Of a stretch of DNA of 64,000 bases, positions 43,301-58,300 are shown one piece after another. A model generated the notes under the pieces. That model had not been told where the DNA came from, searched no databases, and saw only the letters and a program-made list of their open reading frames with translations. Source of the stretch: Galaxea fascicularis. Lineage: Eukaryota > Cnidaria > Anthozoa > Scleractinia > Euphylliidae. A program made the position numbers and the translations under genes. Positions within the stretch are counted from its first letter, which is position 1. Every line of letters starts with the position of its first letter. The stretch spans positions 12,622,117 to 12,686,116 of the forward strand of contig OX419345.1 in NCBI GenBank assembly GCA_948470475.1, read 5' to 3'.

Positions 43301-46300
43301 CTTAGCGCTCGTATGAAGACCTCGCAAACTCAGTTCTCGTTCATCTTCAGACATAAAACAAAAATAAAAATAATAAAAATGTCTTTCACCGGATTAGGTC
43401 GGTCCGTTTAGGAAACAACTGTGCCCTCGGCCTGCGGCCTCGAGCCATACTCAAGACCTTGGGCGAGGTTTTTCCCCATATGGATCTCCCAGCCGGTGAA
43501 TAACATATATATCATTGGAAAGTTTTAGGGAAAATCAATGTTGTGACTATACCAAAAATCAATAACAAGCTCATATACCCAAGACGCAAATGAGAATAAT
43601 AACAGCGATTTTGTACTACAGGTCCATTTTTGTACCTACCTCGCTGTCAATCCAGAGTGACCGACCGAGACTAAACGCATTCTCCTTTCCTTCCTCGCGT
43701 ACGTCCACGTGCTGGTAAACACCTTCATCCACCTTCCACGTGACAGTCAGGTGATCAGCGCCCTGAAAAAACAAGCCAATCAAACGTTGTTTGAGTAAAT
43801 CAGTCTCTGCACTGACGAATCATCATTTTAAGAGACGCTGATGAATTTTCAATCAACACTGGCATCAATCGAGAAATACAAATTTTTCCATAACACTTAA
43901 CGGGCCTATAGTATTCCCACAGAGGACGTTAAGAACGGCTCAAATATGTTGCAGGCGAGAGGAACTCAGAGATGTCTTCCAAGGACCTTTTAACGTATCT
44001 CTGCTTCCCACTCAAAAGGTGACAGGAATTTATTAAAGATTGTCTGCAGAACAGTCATAGCTAAGATTTTTCCCATCCAACCGTACTATGTATGGGAATC
44101 GTATTTCATTACTTGCTACTCTTCTGTCGCTATGATTACCTTGCTGCTGGGTCTCACAACACACTCTCCTTGATCCATTTCTGCTAGCAGCCTCTCAGCC
44201 TCCTTGAATGAAATATTCTTAAACGCTGGGTGTACAATAACACGCTTTACATATTCTGAAAAGAAAGTTGAAAAGAACAAGTATCTTCTAGGACCAGGTC
44301 TGACTCCAAGATACAAATTTTAAATTTCCACTCTAATGGCGCCGCGAAAAATTTCCAACGTTCGGAAGGTGCAATCACTCCATAAATATATAACACGCAG
44401 AAATGCTTGTTCATTAGCAAAACTAAATTTAATGTAAAGGGACTTAAGTTTAGTGGGTCAACTGGAACCCATGTACCCTCGACTACCTTTCCTCATGACC
44501 GAAATGCTCCTAGAACAGCAAAAGAAATATATCAAGTTATTTTCGTTGAGGGAAGCAACCATAATCTGGATTTGGCTTTTTTCCCACGACACACAAGAAC
44601 AATCCTCGCCATTGTTGGTAATTCAGTAAGGTAACTGGTAAACTAATTTCACACAAAACTGAACCTTTCGGTTTTTTGGTTTCCTTTGCTTTCCACATGT
44701 CTTTCAGCATCGAAAAGTTACCGCGATGGGCCAAATCATAAAACACGCCTTTCCACACTAAAGAAGCAACATAATCCAGGGAGGGGAGGGAAGTGGAGCA
44801 CTATCACGTGGAAAATCCGTGCTTGCTGCTTTGATGGATGGCTGTAACCCTGTTGATGGGTCTGACCAACACGTTAGGAAAATAAAAGCAAAAACACAGT
44901 GAGCATGATTACTTACTCGGTCTATTCGCTTTCTTTTTTGCTGCTTCGTCTTCTTTTTTATCGTTGTCAGCTGCGTCCTCATCATAATACTTATCCTTCA
45001 GGAGACTGCAACGTAAAATCGTTATTAAAATACCGCAACCAGTAAATATTTCGTAGCTATCTAAGCAAGCCACTTATTTGACAACAACAGCAATTTGTTT
45101 TCCTGCCTCACTATATATTTGGGTGATATAAAGTAAATAAAAAATAATAGGCCATTTCCGAGTTCATGTCTGCCTCCTCTTCAAAGCGAGTCTAAGTGCG
45201 AAGTTTTTGTGATGGTAATTAGTTCTACTTTACATATGAATGAAAACTAATTTTCATAACAAAAACTTCGCACTTAGACTCGCTTTGAAGAGGAGGCAGA
45301 CATGAACTCAGAAATGGCCTATTCACCTTTAAGGTAACAGTTAATCAATGTACCTGTATTTTCCTTCTTTATCTGCCAGGTCAGATGAACGGCATGTCAG
45401 GTCCAGCTGTAGTCGCTCCATGTTTATACGTGTCACGCGGCAGTGCAGTGTCATCCCCACCTACAATACAACACAGTAAAAAAAACCATGCCACAGGACG
45501 CCACACTAATTCTCTATAAAAAATACTTGTTAATTTTTTTTTTTGGCCAACTATGCACAGCAAACCCACTGAATGGCTTTCGAAAACGCTTCTCAAAGTG
45601 AAGACTTTGGACGGACGCAAACAGAGGTTTTAAGGAGGCACACAGCAGTTTTTTGGCTTTATTAAATCAAAATTTCTTGTACAAGACAAGCTTGGATTCC
45701 CTTTTCGATGAGTGAACAAAGTTCAGTTTCTCATTGGTTTCCAAGCAACAGCTGTTACAATAGCAACGGTAACAGAAGGTTGCTCATTTTACAAGGCTCA
45801 GTTATCTAGAAATCCAGTCAGCCGCAAGAATCTGGAACAAAAATTCATCTTCCAAATCGGCACCCTTAATCCCCACGGTATTAACGAACGCTTTTCATTT
45901 AACTAATGTATTCCTATTTTTCACGTTGCCATGTTACCACCAATAGCGTAGCTCCTACTCCACTATAAAAACTACACACAACCCATAATTCCTCGATTCG
46001 CTCTGACGAAGGGCTAACGCTCGAAACGTCAGCTTTTAGAATCCCTGTACGGTTGTCAATTTATATTTATCAACTCTGTTGGTAATACCAAACTTGAGAG
46101 TGTAAACTACTCGAGTCCAACCACTTGTAGGCCAAATTAGAAAAAATCTGTAGGAACTTTTTCAAATTAATTGCAAATACGTTTTAAAAGGCTCGTTTTG
46201 TTCATTTCCGCATTTTCTTCAACTTTTTTGAAGATATACGAAACGTTTACACCATTTTTTCTCTCCAAAGGATTATGCTACAAAAACATTTTAATTCACA

Positions 46301-49300
46301 TTGAGCGTATGGAAAGAAGAGGGGAAAGCGGAGATACCTTGACCCTCTCGTGCGGACTGCTGATATGCTTGTCACTTATCATCTTCGTAGGAATAAACCC
46401 AGACAGACCATTCTCCATTCTAGTTCGCACACCAATTGCCTGACCAGCACAGCTGCCATTATCAAGATGAGTCCACACCTATAATATATAAATACAAACT
46501 TGCTGTCTCGTAAGCAACTTGCAAATACTGAAAACCAATAACTGTTGAACGACTCAGTCTGATTCAATCTTTATGCCTTAGAAACTTTGCACGTAAGGAA
46601 AGTGTCTCAAGTCTCCTGCCCCCTACCTCCCCTCCCCTGTTATGCTTAACTACTACCTCACTAAGATCTGGGAAGGCGTCTTGTAAACAGAATGGGCACT
46701 GCCACTGGCCACTCTCATCATTCCTCACGGGCTGGGCCTGATCAATCATGTCACGTGGAGGCTTCCTGTTAGCAAAGCCCGTCACGCTACACACCACCAA
46801 CTTGCCAACATACAGGGATTCGCCTGTCTCACCAGTCAGCAATCTAAAGCGTTCCTCCACAGTCAGGGTTCGGTAAGGTAAGCGCCGCTCACGATACTGA
46901 CCCAAAAGCATCTCATCTCGGATGTCGTACAAAGTTATCCGTTTGTTGCCATAGCCTTGTCTTTCAAGTTCTTCTGCGAAAGCATCCAAATCCAGGTCTT
47001 TTAACCTGTCTGGCGCCTCGAGAATTTCCTCTAAGGCTGACGAAGGGTTGGACTCCATAGTTGCCTGTAAAGTTACGCGAAACTCAACTTAATAACAACT
47101 TTAAAAATTTTAAAATAAAAGATTGAACGTTAAGCAAAAGGAATACCAGGAATAAGGAATAACACTGAATTTGCTGTACTCCTCTCCTGCGGAAAAATTG
47201 CAGGACAACGGACGTACATTTTGTCCTCAAAATATAAATCAAGGAGATCAAAACGGAATAAACAAAAGCACCAAACAAATTAAGGCAATCGTTTCTCAAG
47301 AAAGAGAAACGTCTGTACACTGGAACCAAGTCAGCAAAGAGTGGATTAATTAAAATGTAACACACACAAAGCTTTTTAAAAGTAACTGAAAGAAACTAAT
47401 ACCTCATCATACTCTAGTGCATCGACAGCCATTTTCTTGGCCCATTCGTAAGTCTCTGGATGCACTCGGGAGCCATCCAGCACCTCTATGTAGTTGGTGG
47501 TTGTATCACTTATGGCTGCTGTGTCAATCTTAATAAACCCTGCACAGTTGAGGAACACTTGAGGACCCAGGCCACACACGGTCACCAGTTGGGAGCGGTT
47601 TTCAAGCCTGGTGCACTGCTGTCGCAAGCTCTGAACACACGCAAGTTTAGAAAGAGTAGAGTTAGAATACTAAACCGGTAACAATTAGCGACAATCGGCG
47701 CAGCTGCTCAGCTCTGAACCATCTTAACATTTTGTGCCCATTTGAGATCTTCGCTTCCATCGATTAAGGCAGACGAAAACTGGTTCTCAATAAACAATAC
47801 AACTCCCAAAGTGATGAAGAAACCATCTGCATGTCATTTATCTCCGACTCATACGCATTTGCCGAAGCTGGTTGGAGTGTGTTAGGACTATTAAGAGTTT
47901 AATTATCACACTTCCAATTATACCAACCACTTTTTCTTTACAAACTGGTCATATTTATCATGAAAGGTGCTAAATGTTAGCTTTCCTTTTCGGGTGATTG
48001 CCAAAGGACGATGTCGTGAAATACCTAAACACACAGTTTATTGAAACCCACCAATCCGAGGATACAAATGCACTCAGATTCCTTTGAGCTTAAAATTTGA
48101 AAAACGCCTTCCACAATAGTTGACTGCATTGAGACACAGCTAATGGTCAAGTATTAGTGTTAAGAGTTCGCTTGTGATGGAAAATACGATTTGGGTCTGT
48201 TTGTATGAGCTTTTCTTGGTAATTTGAAGCTAACACTCGTGCGTGGCTTGCATCTTAAAACAACTTGATTTGCAGACTGTACCTTTAACAAAGATGAAGC
48301 TTTCCTTGGTCCCAGTCCACACACAAACTGCAGCAGCGCAACAGTGTGCGGATGTTCCAGCAGTCGATTTGGATCAACACCTACGTCATTTACTACGCTC
48401 ACAAATTCCTGATGAAGGCTCCTGACAAGATTCTCCTTTGAGACATGATCCTAAAATCAAAACTTATCACTTGGTAAAGATCGTTTTTACATGACGTCAC
48501 GGCGGCCATGTTGGTGTACCAAAACAAAGGAACGGCGGCCATATTGGTGTACCAGGCTGACCCGTCTGGGAATTGAACTCTATTTTAATGCAAATACTTT
48601 CTTTTGTTTTCATTTGGCCAATATGGCCGCTGGTCACGTGAGTGAAAATGCTCAAAAAGGACATTAAAGAGATCTCAAAGATGATTTCCAATCCGTGCTG
48701 CGCACTCTAGAGTTTATTTACGTTTTTGTTTTGATTCACATAAGACGTCACATGTCAACCACCATTATGAATGCGAAGCTTTTTCCTTTGTTCTTTGCGA
48801 TATCACTAATAGATACAACAACTTCATAGCTGTAAACAATCAAAGAAACTGTTCTTAACGCCTGTGTCGCAAATGGATGTTGGGTGCTCAAGGATCTGGG
48901 GACTGGTACCACCGACCCAAACCCAGGTCGGTGGAACACCCCATAAGCCTGCTCTTCCCGCAACCCAGCCACGAGCCCCGCCCAACACACCAGACCCCAA
49001 ATCAAGCACCCGTCACGCTGAACAATAAGTTCAAAGAAAAAGCAATCCCCAATAGGGAGAGGAGGGAGGGGGAATACTCTAAAGCACGCGAGCGCCAACA
49101 CACCGAATGCTGAGCTAAACAAAACCACGAGGACATGCGAAGGCGCACGCATAATGTGCAAAAGAACCGCTGACCGCTAGAACTGCCAGAAGACGCCACG
49201 GAGAAGCCCAACATGCAAATAACCCAAGCACACGCTAAAAAAACGCTGCAGGCACACCCACGCACTAACGCTAACGCTAACACCAACGCCACGCAACGCC

Positions 49301-52300
49301 ACGTCACGCCAAAACAAACAGAGCAACTTGCTCCTAGTCGTTAACTAAGTTAAATTGCATTTAACCCTATGAAAAAGGATTAAAATGGCTCAAACATAAG
49401 GTAAGCGCCTCCCCGCGACAGGGTTGTTATTTGAAGCCTGGAACCGGGTACTGGCACCAATATACTCAGAACACAGTCCTCCCCTTTGTCATTTAAGTAC
49501 TGAAAAGGGCAAACCAAAGAAACCTTAGGGCTACCCACCTATTTAGAATCCTATACACTCAATTAAACCCCTGAATGAGTAACATCGATTCGCCTTTCGT
49601 GGAGTGAGAATGCTCACAAATATTGGGGTGCTGACAGTGCGCAGTACGGACTGAAAATAATCTTTAGAACTGCTCTTTTTGGTGCCAATCAACATACGAT
49701 TCAAACGTTTCAATTTCAAGCCATCTCTATGAAGGTTAAAGTCGCTCTGCGATCAAAAAAGGCAGAAGAAAAAATCGCTCAACAAAATCAAAGGGTGCTT
49801 TCTGGCAAGAACACTCAATATGGCGGAGGTTCCCTACAGCAGGAATTAACTGGAGCACAAGGGTCTTTTGACCGGAACTGTCAATGCTGTGGTTTATGTC
49901 ACTATGGGATGTGATTATTTGTCAGGTGAAAATCGAGAAAGAATATAATTCGATTAATTTTATTGTGAGTGAGCAAGCTATGTAATGATTTGTTCGGTAC
50001 ACTGTGGTCATTTACCCATTTTGAAGAGATGGCCCGATGCTGCGTTGATGGTACAAGGTCTCACCTGAAAAGGATGCAGTCTTAAACAAAGAAGTTCATC
50101 TTCTTCAACACACAGCGCAGCAAACTCAGAGAGCGGATCTTGGATTCTACGGCCGAGTGACACTGCATGGCGCAACAGAGAGGGGTACTCACGAAACTCA
50201 TTCTAAAACATTAAACACAAGAAAAAAACATCAATCACTTTACTCCCAAACGAATCCAGGTTAAAAACATTACAGCAAAGCCGCAAAACCGAAGGAAAGT
50301 AGAGCTTGGTAGTTTCCGTTTGAACGGTCATATAATGAACCTGGTTTCCAACTTTTATGAGAAAAAGTTGAGACAACTCTAAAGTTTACAATAATCGGCT
50401 ATTTTTCCCTTTAAATATTCTGGACACTTCATGCGGTTTACCGCTGGGCGGGTCTTCCATAATGCTTTTATTGATATTGTTATGCTAATTAGCCATGTGA
50501 TGTGCCAGGGTGCAAACATTGGAAACGACCACAGATTGCAGAGTATCGGCTTTTCATGAAAAACAACAGTGAAAGCTGAACTCATTAAATAACTAACGTG
50601 TTCATGTTTGCGATTACGGCTGCAAGTATTCAGCACAAAGCGCAGTATTAGTTTAAATCTTTCGGTTTTGTAATGCTTGCTCCCTGACAAGTGAGTAGTT
50701 AATAATGAAGTCTAATTCGATGCCGGTTACCGTCAGATTTCGTTTATCAATCGTGTGATCAACATGATAATTCGAAGCCATCATGACCCACCGCACGACC
50801 TTATCAAATTCACAATGGCAGCATGGTCGAAACTGTTTTGTATGACAGGGTAATACTATTAATATTCCATTTATTTTCTAAAATACCTCAGATCTGGGTG
50901 AGGACATGAACACACGGGCGACCTCCCCATCCAGTGCCTCTACAGAGATGGTTGGAATCTGATTTTCTTGTTCCAGTTCTGCTATGCACATCTTCACGTC
51001 ATCCACCACAGACATCGTTTCACGGCATTCAGCTGCAACAACAACAACCTGCGGGCGCTTCTTGAGAATAAACTGCTTAAGACTTGCAAGATCTTGTTCC
51101 TGTTCAGACAGAAGTTGCGCATTAAATATTGTGAACATGGAAAGGGAATGAGGTAAAATAACACATTTAAAACTAAAAGCAACAAACCCCAAAAAAGTCT
51201 TTTTTTTGTTTTTGAAGCCAAGGTTTGTTGCGAGTCGGTTGCTTTTGTGAAGGTTGTAAATTGATTTAATGAACCACTATATAAAGCTATATAGATCGTT
51301 TTCACATGGCGTCATGATGAAAATCCATTAATCCTGTAGAACAACCGCTCAGTCATCAGCTGTACAGTTTACAAGTACTGTAGCTATGTCTTGTGTACTT
51401 TGGCTTCATACAAACATTAAAGCACAAAATATCATTTCATAATCCCTCGCATCTGGAAAAGCTGGTTAGAGCAACGAAACACCGTTACAAAACAATAATT
51501 ATTAACGCCGGATACCTTGATAAAACGAACGTTTTGGTTGTTTTTCCGCAAATTCGTTATGACAACGTTTTCAATAGAAGAAACCCTCGATATAGCAAAC
51601 CAGTTTCACCAGTCCTTTGGCACATCGTTAATTCGAGGTCCCACTGTATTTGATTGTTTGTGTTTCATACAACAGACGTGAATAAAACGCACACCAAGTC
51701 AATTAGCGAACTCAACCCCGCCTTGCTAACCTTATCCTCACGCTCCTTGGCTCTCGTTGCATTCCTTCTGTTCAGTAGATACTTGAGTCTGAGGTAGTCA
51801 TTCACTTGTCCCCCGCCATCCAGCATGGCCAGAAAGGCAGGAGTGTCGGGATCGGGTGAAATGGAACAAGCCAGCACACGGAATCCGTCAGCGTTTGCAC
51901 TGTCTTCAAAGTCTTGCTCCTCAACATGCTGTTCGGGCTGATATGGTGCTACTTCAATCCAGGACCGTAATCTACGGCAGCAAGACTGATCATGTGATAA
52001 GGGAGAGTAAAAACAAACTTCTTGATGTTCACTTCACTCAGTAACAAGCAACAATGTTCAAGATTCCTACTATATTTCATAAATACATATTACCTCATCA
52101 TATATTTTATTCAAATGAAATATATTATTAGGTCTTTTCGATAATCGTTCAAAGTGTAGACAGGACAAACACGACTCCCATTGGTCAAGATAGGAAATAC
52201 AAACACCTTCAAAGTTAAGCTCTAACGAGTACATCTTTAAGAGACCTCCCTTTTTTGTATGGGATCAGGGGGTATGTTTAAAGATTTCTCTTAGCAACGG

Positions 52301-55300
52301 CTGGTTTTGTATTAGGTGCCACTTGTTCATTAGAATCTGTTTGAGATTAAGCACAGATGGGCGATATTCTGTAACAAACGGTAAAATATCGTTTATGTGT
52401 TCTTTGTTTATTCTGTAGAGCCGAACTCCTGGGAAAGTCATGTTTACAAGGTTATCTGGATAACCTTTAAGACAAATCTTTGTTTAAATAAAGCAATGTT
52501 TCTTTCAAATTTTTTCTTTTCAAGGATTAGTTGAAAGAAGCCTTAAAGCTTCGCCTGTGATAAAGCCTTTACTGATGCCCGGCGGGTGACAGGACTTAAA
52601 GTGCGTCTATTGGAAAGTCTGTCGATTTGACGTGCGTGCACACGTCAAGAATAGACTCCTTTTCAATTCTCTCACCCTTGTATACACATATATCCAAGAA
52701 GTTAATTTCTGTATCAGAAATATCAGTCGTGAATTTTAAAGTAGGATGGAAGCTATTTGCTAGGTTTGTAAAAGCGGTTATTGCTTCTGTCTATGTTCCA
52801 TGGAAAAAAGATGTCGTCAATGGATCTTTTCCAAATAAGTGGTTTGTTTGGACTTAAGTTGATTCTTTCTGTCTCACCCATAGCCATAAAAATGTTTCAA
52901 AGGATACTACCATTTTGGTGCCCATTGCGGTACCGTGTGTTTGAAGGAAGTTTATTAGGGGTGGGTCACGTAATTTTCAACCTTCATTCAGGGGTGGGTC
53001 ACTCACTTTTGTGTCAAAAGAAGGGGGTGGGCCATGTGATTTTTATACCCTACCATTCCAAATGCTCCAGCCCACCCCCCACCCCTGTACTTTTTGACCA
53101 GTCCCTAACCTCGTTTTCTCGGTCCGTAGTGTTTCTGTTGATTTATGGCCCGTGCGCTTTGTGATTAGCTTGGTTAGTAACAGGTATGTATTGTTGTTTA
53201 TTTCTATTTCACAATTTTCACCTCTGCTGTAGTTTACTTTTCACTCCTATTTAACCAGTAACCACATAAATCTAATACAAAAATGATCGACCTTGCAGCA
53301 CATCCAGGTTTCAGTGAAATATCACTTGTACCAGTTGTGTTTCTCCAGTTATCACCTATACTGTGATAGTTGAGAGCAAAACCTTGTTATAACAACAACA
53401 ATATCACCTTACCTTCACAACAGCATTCTTTGCTTCGTCCAAAAGCTTAAGTTTGAGTTCCTTTTCAAACAGTGGATACAGCATCTGGCTGAAGGCTCGT
53501 GACAAAGCATTCGTTCTCTGTGTGTTCCACTCCTGCACCAGGTGACTAAACTCGTCCTGCAAAAGCACCAATCAAATTGCATTCTATGGCTGGGTACGCT
53601 ACACACAAGTTGGCTAGTTAGAAAGCAGGCAAGTTTAGAGTAATTTAAATTATATTTTGCAATAAAAAAGTGTTCGATAAACCATGAAACTATCTTATAT
53701 AATAAAAAAATATATGTTTAAAAATCATTGGACCTAGATTTTAAAAAGGCATCTATCTAATTCAAAGTCCGTTTCTTAAACCTAGATGTTGGCAAGACAT
53801 CTATCTAATTCAAAGTCCGCTTCTTGAACATTACTTCTAATTGTTCTTTTAACTGTTCTTGACCCTCTAAGACAGAGTAGAGCCGACCTAAGGACGGCAA
53901 AGGAGACTTTAAAACGTATCCAAGAGACGGTGGTGGCATAGTCCTCTCCTTTCTTCGCTGCGACTAGCTCTGCCAGCCTGTCATGGTATCTCTTGCACTC
54001 TTCTCCCATGCCGCCTGTTGTTGTAAAGACTAATGGTGTAAGTGTTCCCTGTTCCACGTCCATCACTCTGCGTATACAATCTCTTCTTGTCGTTCTCGTG
54101 CTGCTTGTATATCTGCTTGAGGTCCAGGTCTCTATAAGAATCAGCGTTGGGGTAACATACTCGTACATCAAAGAACGCTGACCTTTGTCTTTCCCAAAAA
54201 CCTCGGACATGGATGTCTAGGCGAGCGTCGGGAGCCCTGTTAGCTCCGCTTGGCAGCGACTCTCCCGTGAGCTCCTGGAGGACGGGCTCAATCTCGACAT
54301 CATTGCAAACCATGCTAAGCATGTCTGCCTCAAGATCTCTTAGCTCATTATGGCGCTGTATTATGAAGCGCCCCGCCTGCAGACCATGGCATGATCAACA
54401 TTAAAGACATCGCCACACACGCAAACAGATGGCTTGTCGGCGATTTCCCAGTCATATCTGAGCTTTAGAGCGTCTCGAAACTCGCCCTTGTTCAGAATGA
54501 AGCCCATTTCTTCGATCGGTATGACTGTCAGCCAGTTAGATGCACCTTTTTCGGAAGCAAGTTCAACAGCGTGCTGTGTCTTCAGAGGAAGGGAGTTCTT
54601 GGTGTCGTTCAGTCTTGTTCGAAGCACTTCGTTTTCCTCTCTTCGCACACTCCGCTGTAGCGAGCTAACAACGGCCTCGTCTGGTGTTTCATGGACTTGA
54701 TGGTCCGTTATTGACGGTATTAAGACATCGGCAATGGCGCGCTCTAAAGGTTCTAGTAGATCTTCTATATCTGGGAGTGTTCTAAGAAAACATGTCCATC
54801 GGTGCCGCAAGCCAAATGTAAAAGCTGCGTAGCACGCTTGTGGTTGTGACATGGCAAATTCTGCCAGCTTAACCACCTGGCTTATCCAGTCCTCCACTTT
54901 GCTGCCTACGTATTTTTCCAGATATTCTCTGGAACCAAGGGCTGCCCCCAGATGTCTCTGACCCTGAGTAGAGATGTTAATCGCAGTTCCTTCGAAAATT
55001 ACTCGAGCACGCTCTACCTTTTCAGGTTTGGTAATAAGCCAGCATTTCTTAGCATTTGGGTAGTATCCCAGTTTAGGCCCGGTTTCAGTCAGTTCGTCCC
55101 ACCATTGCTTTATCGCTTCCAAAGGTCCCGCGGAGCCACTTGCGTCATCGGTATACCAGCATTGTCTCGCGTCACTGGAGAAACCCAAGCGTGTAATCAA
55201 GGGTTGAAGGTCAATGGCATAAATCGCCATCGCCAAGGGATCCCCTTGTGTTGTGCCTTCGGCGGATTTAAGCTCGCTTCCTCCTGTTATAAATAGTCTC

Positions 55301-55303
55301 GCC

Positions 55304-55369
<66 letters not shown>

Positions 55370-58300
55370 CGGAGTCTCTTATTATTGTAGCACAAGATCA
55401 AGCAATAAGAACAAATTACGTAAAAGCAACGATCGACAGGTCACAGGCAGATACCAAATGCAGAATGTGCAAACAAAACAACGAGACCATCAGCCATATT
55501 GTAAGTGGGTGCCCGAAACTGGCACAAAAAGAATACAAGAGACATGACAATGTAGCTAGGGCGGTTCATTGGGACCTGTCAGGAAAATATGGGTTTGAGC
55601 GAAATGAGAGGTGGTATGTTTATGTTCCCGACAGTGTACTTGAAAATGAGGATTACAAGATGCTGTGGGACTTTAGAGGCTAGGAGACCGGATTTATTGA
55701 TTATTGACAAAAGAGAGAAGAACTACCAAATTATAGACGTGGCAATCCCGGAAGATGGAAGGGTGAGAGCAAAAGAAGACGAGAAAGTAGAAAAATATCA
55801 AGATCTTGCGAGAAAAATGTGAAATGAATGAGAGAAAGATGTGGGGAGTAAGGACAAAGGTGATACCCATAGTGGTGGGGGGTATTGGGAACAATACCAC
55901 TGAGGGACCATAGGTGTGGACACACCCATTGAACTGATTCAGAGATCTGTACTGTTATGGTCGGCAAGGATCCTTAGGAAAGTGCTGGAGATATAAAAGG
56001 AGAGGAAAGTAACGATGAAGGACGTTTCTTGGTTTCCCTAGACAGCTGGTTGCTGTCCGGCGCCAGTGAAAACCAGATTTGACCTGAGATTATTAGCAAT
56101 AATAATAATAATAATAATAATAATGATTTTGCACGTTTTGTTACGCAATTGGGAATCCTTTTGTGATATAAGGCCAGATTGCCACCACCTAAATGCTAGC
56201 GGGACTTCAAACGTGATGTTTGACGAGTTAGCTTGATTTCACCGAAAGGTCTCTGGTGAGTCTCTTGGCAGAGACAAAACACGCGTGTCAGACTAGCCAT
56301 GAAATATGCAATAATAATGAACTTAAAATAGTTGATGGGCATTATTCCACTGAACACAGACATCAACTTGAAAGCAGCTTTTTTCACGCTTCTCTTTGAA
56401 CAAGGACTTTTAGGTTTCTAACACACTCAATAATATTTGATCCTTAAGTTCAATACACTTCGAATAAGTTTAGTATTGAAATCAAGAACTAAGCCACAAA
56501 TTTCACCCAAAATAGGAGCGTGTTTTGCCTTACGAGAGAACCGAGAATATGACATTGATTACTACCACACATAAAACCACAGAGAGGAACCAGTCACTGC
56601 TAATACACATTAGGTAGCTTTCAATTAAAACAGTGTTGAGTCCTAATCAATAATTGTGGTTACACTAGCCCTTTTACCCATGGGTAACTAGCGTTTTCCC
56701 ACAGGTAAGGATGTTTTTGTGTGTAACCGCTTTTCCCAGACTGAAACTGCCTTTAGGTTATTTCCATGGATACATCAAAAATACACAGTAACAAAAGAAC
56801 TTCCCATGACAGTTCCTGAACTGAAAAGTACGCTTTATCTGCTCCCCGAGGTGGCTTGGCCAAACACAGGAACAGCTAACACAGGAAATCGCCTGCTATG
56901 CCCTAAGTTAACCTCTGTACGCTTGGCTAATTTCACATTTACTGGTAGCTTAAGGTGACATGGCAGAGTTTCGTGTGCCAACGCGCTTTAGAACTGGAAT
57001 GGCATCTCGCATCCTCGTGTTTTGTAGCTGGAGCGCCGGTCCAACGAGCTGACATATATATTCAGATGTATAGCAAGAAACTCTAAAGTTTTCTTTCCAC
57101 CAGTGATTGAGTGCATTGTTATTGTTTTAGAAGCTGCTCAAATCAATTCTGTGGCTGGCGAGCAAGAACGCGACAAGCTCATAAACGTAAATAAAACGCG
57201 GACAAACCTTGCAGGTAACATAGTTAAAAGCGCCTTCTTTGCTGTCATCTCACAAAAAACTGTTGGATTGCTATATTTATGGAGGACTGTCGAATAATTA
57301 GCGGGAGAATCACTGAAATTAAGCGTACAAGCTCTCGATTCCTGTAATCAATGTTGATCTGAACATTCCCACCAAACTGCAGGGTCAGTGAAATCATATC
57401 TAATTATATTTTACCCTGAGAGAATTCTTTTACCGTATAGCCGCATGCCCAAGGGTAACAAGAAACCTAAGCCATTTCCCCTCCGGAAGGCCCTAAACCC
57501 AAGGGTTGTGCAAACCACACTGATTGTTTCACCCTTCATACCACATAGACAAACTTACCCTGTAATACAACTGCTTGACTTCATCAAAATAAGTGTGGTA
57601 CCTGGAATTATAAAACAAATAAAGAGCACAAGAATTAGAGAGATCTGTGAAGAGAATCTGGAGTGTAGCAGTAAACTGAATAGCACTTACCCTGATCCCT
57701 TATCCAGGTCAATTCCAATGGAAATGGTCAGCAGTCCATCCTCTTCTGCTTTACACATGCGTAAAAACTGATCACCATTCAAGTCCCGGACTGGTTTGTG
57801 TTTAATGTACTTGAATGTGCTGCATGAGTGAGATTCATCAATTTCCTAACACAAGATGACAATAAAACCTAATAAATCTCGGCATGTGGCCTTTTACAAA
57901 TAGTAGTTGAGTAATCTGAAGTTGAAACTAATTAGTTTTGGCAATGAGCAGTTGCACTGAGAGGTCATAATTTGAACAACTAATGTTCTTTTTATTTGAA
58001 AAATATCAGCCATAAAATTTGAGGCTACCCTGTTAATGCAGCCAACTTACGAGTAAAACCATTTACAGGATTCGTACCCTTTTTCAGAAACATTTTGAGG
58101 ACTTTTCCAGGGCTTTTCTTGACCTCAGTAAGGTCAGTTGTTGAATCTTCCCATCTGGTTGCTCCTCGATATTTTTCAAGATTTCCATGGCTTTCTAGTA
58201 CTTCCTACCATTTTGAAGGACTTTCCAGTTCTGGAAAATGCTAGACTAAAATTCAATTACTTTGCAGTATTGCTACAAACACTGATTATACACATTGACC

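Noticed and set aside
44537..44758. Minus-strand open frame between SUPT6H exons ([19 protein letters not shown])
   Set aside because: SPT6 sequence is continuous across the flanking exons 45005-44917 and 44255-44140 in phase; inserting this would add residues absent from the family and break it.
48748..49307. Overlapping minus-strand frames of 100-140 codons
   Set aside because: They lie in a GC-richer, low-complexity SUPT6H intron, and none shows a motif or fits the SPT6 exon phases.
55302..55401. Tyrosine-run start of the minus-strand LINE frame
   Set aside because: It is translation through the (TTA)n microsatellite, not protein sequence.
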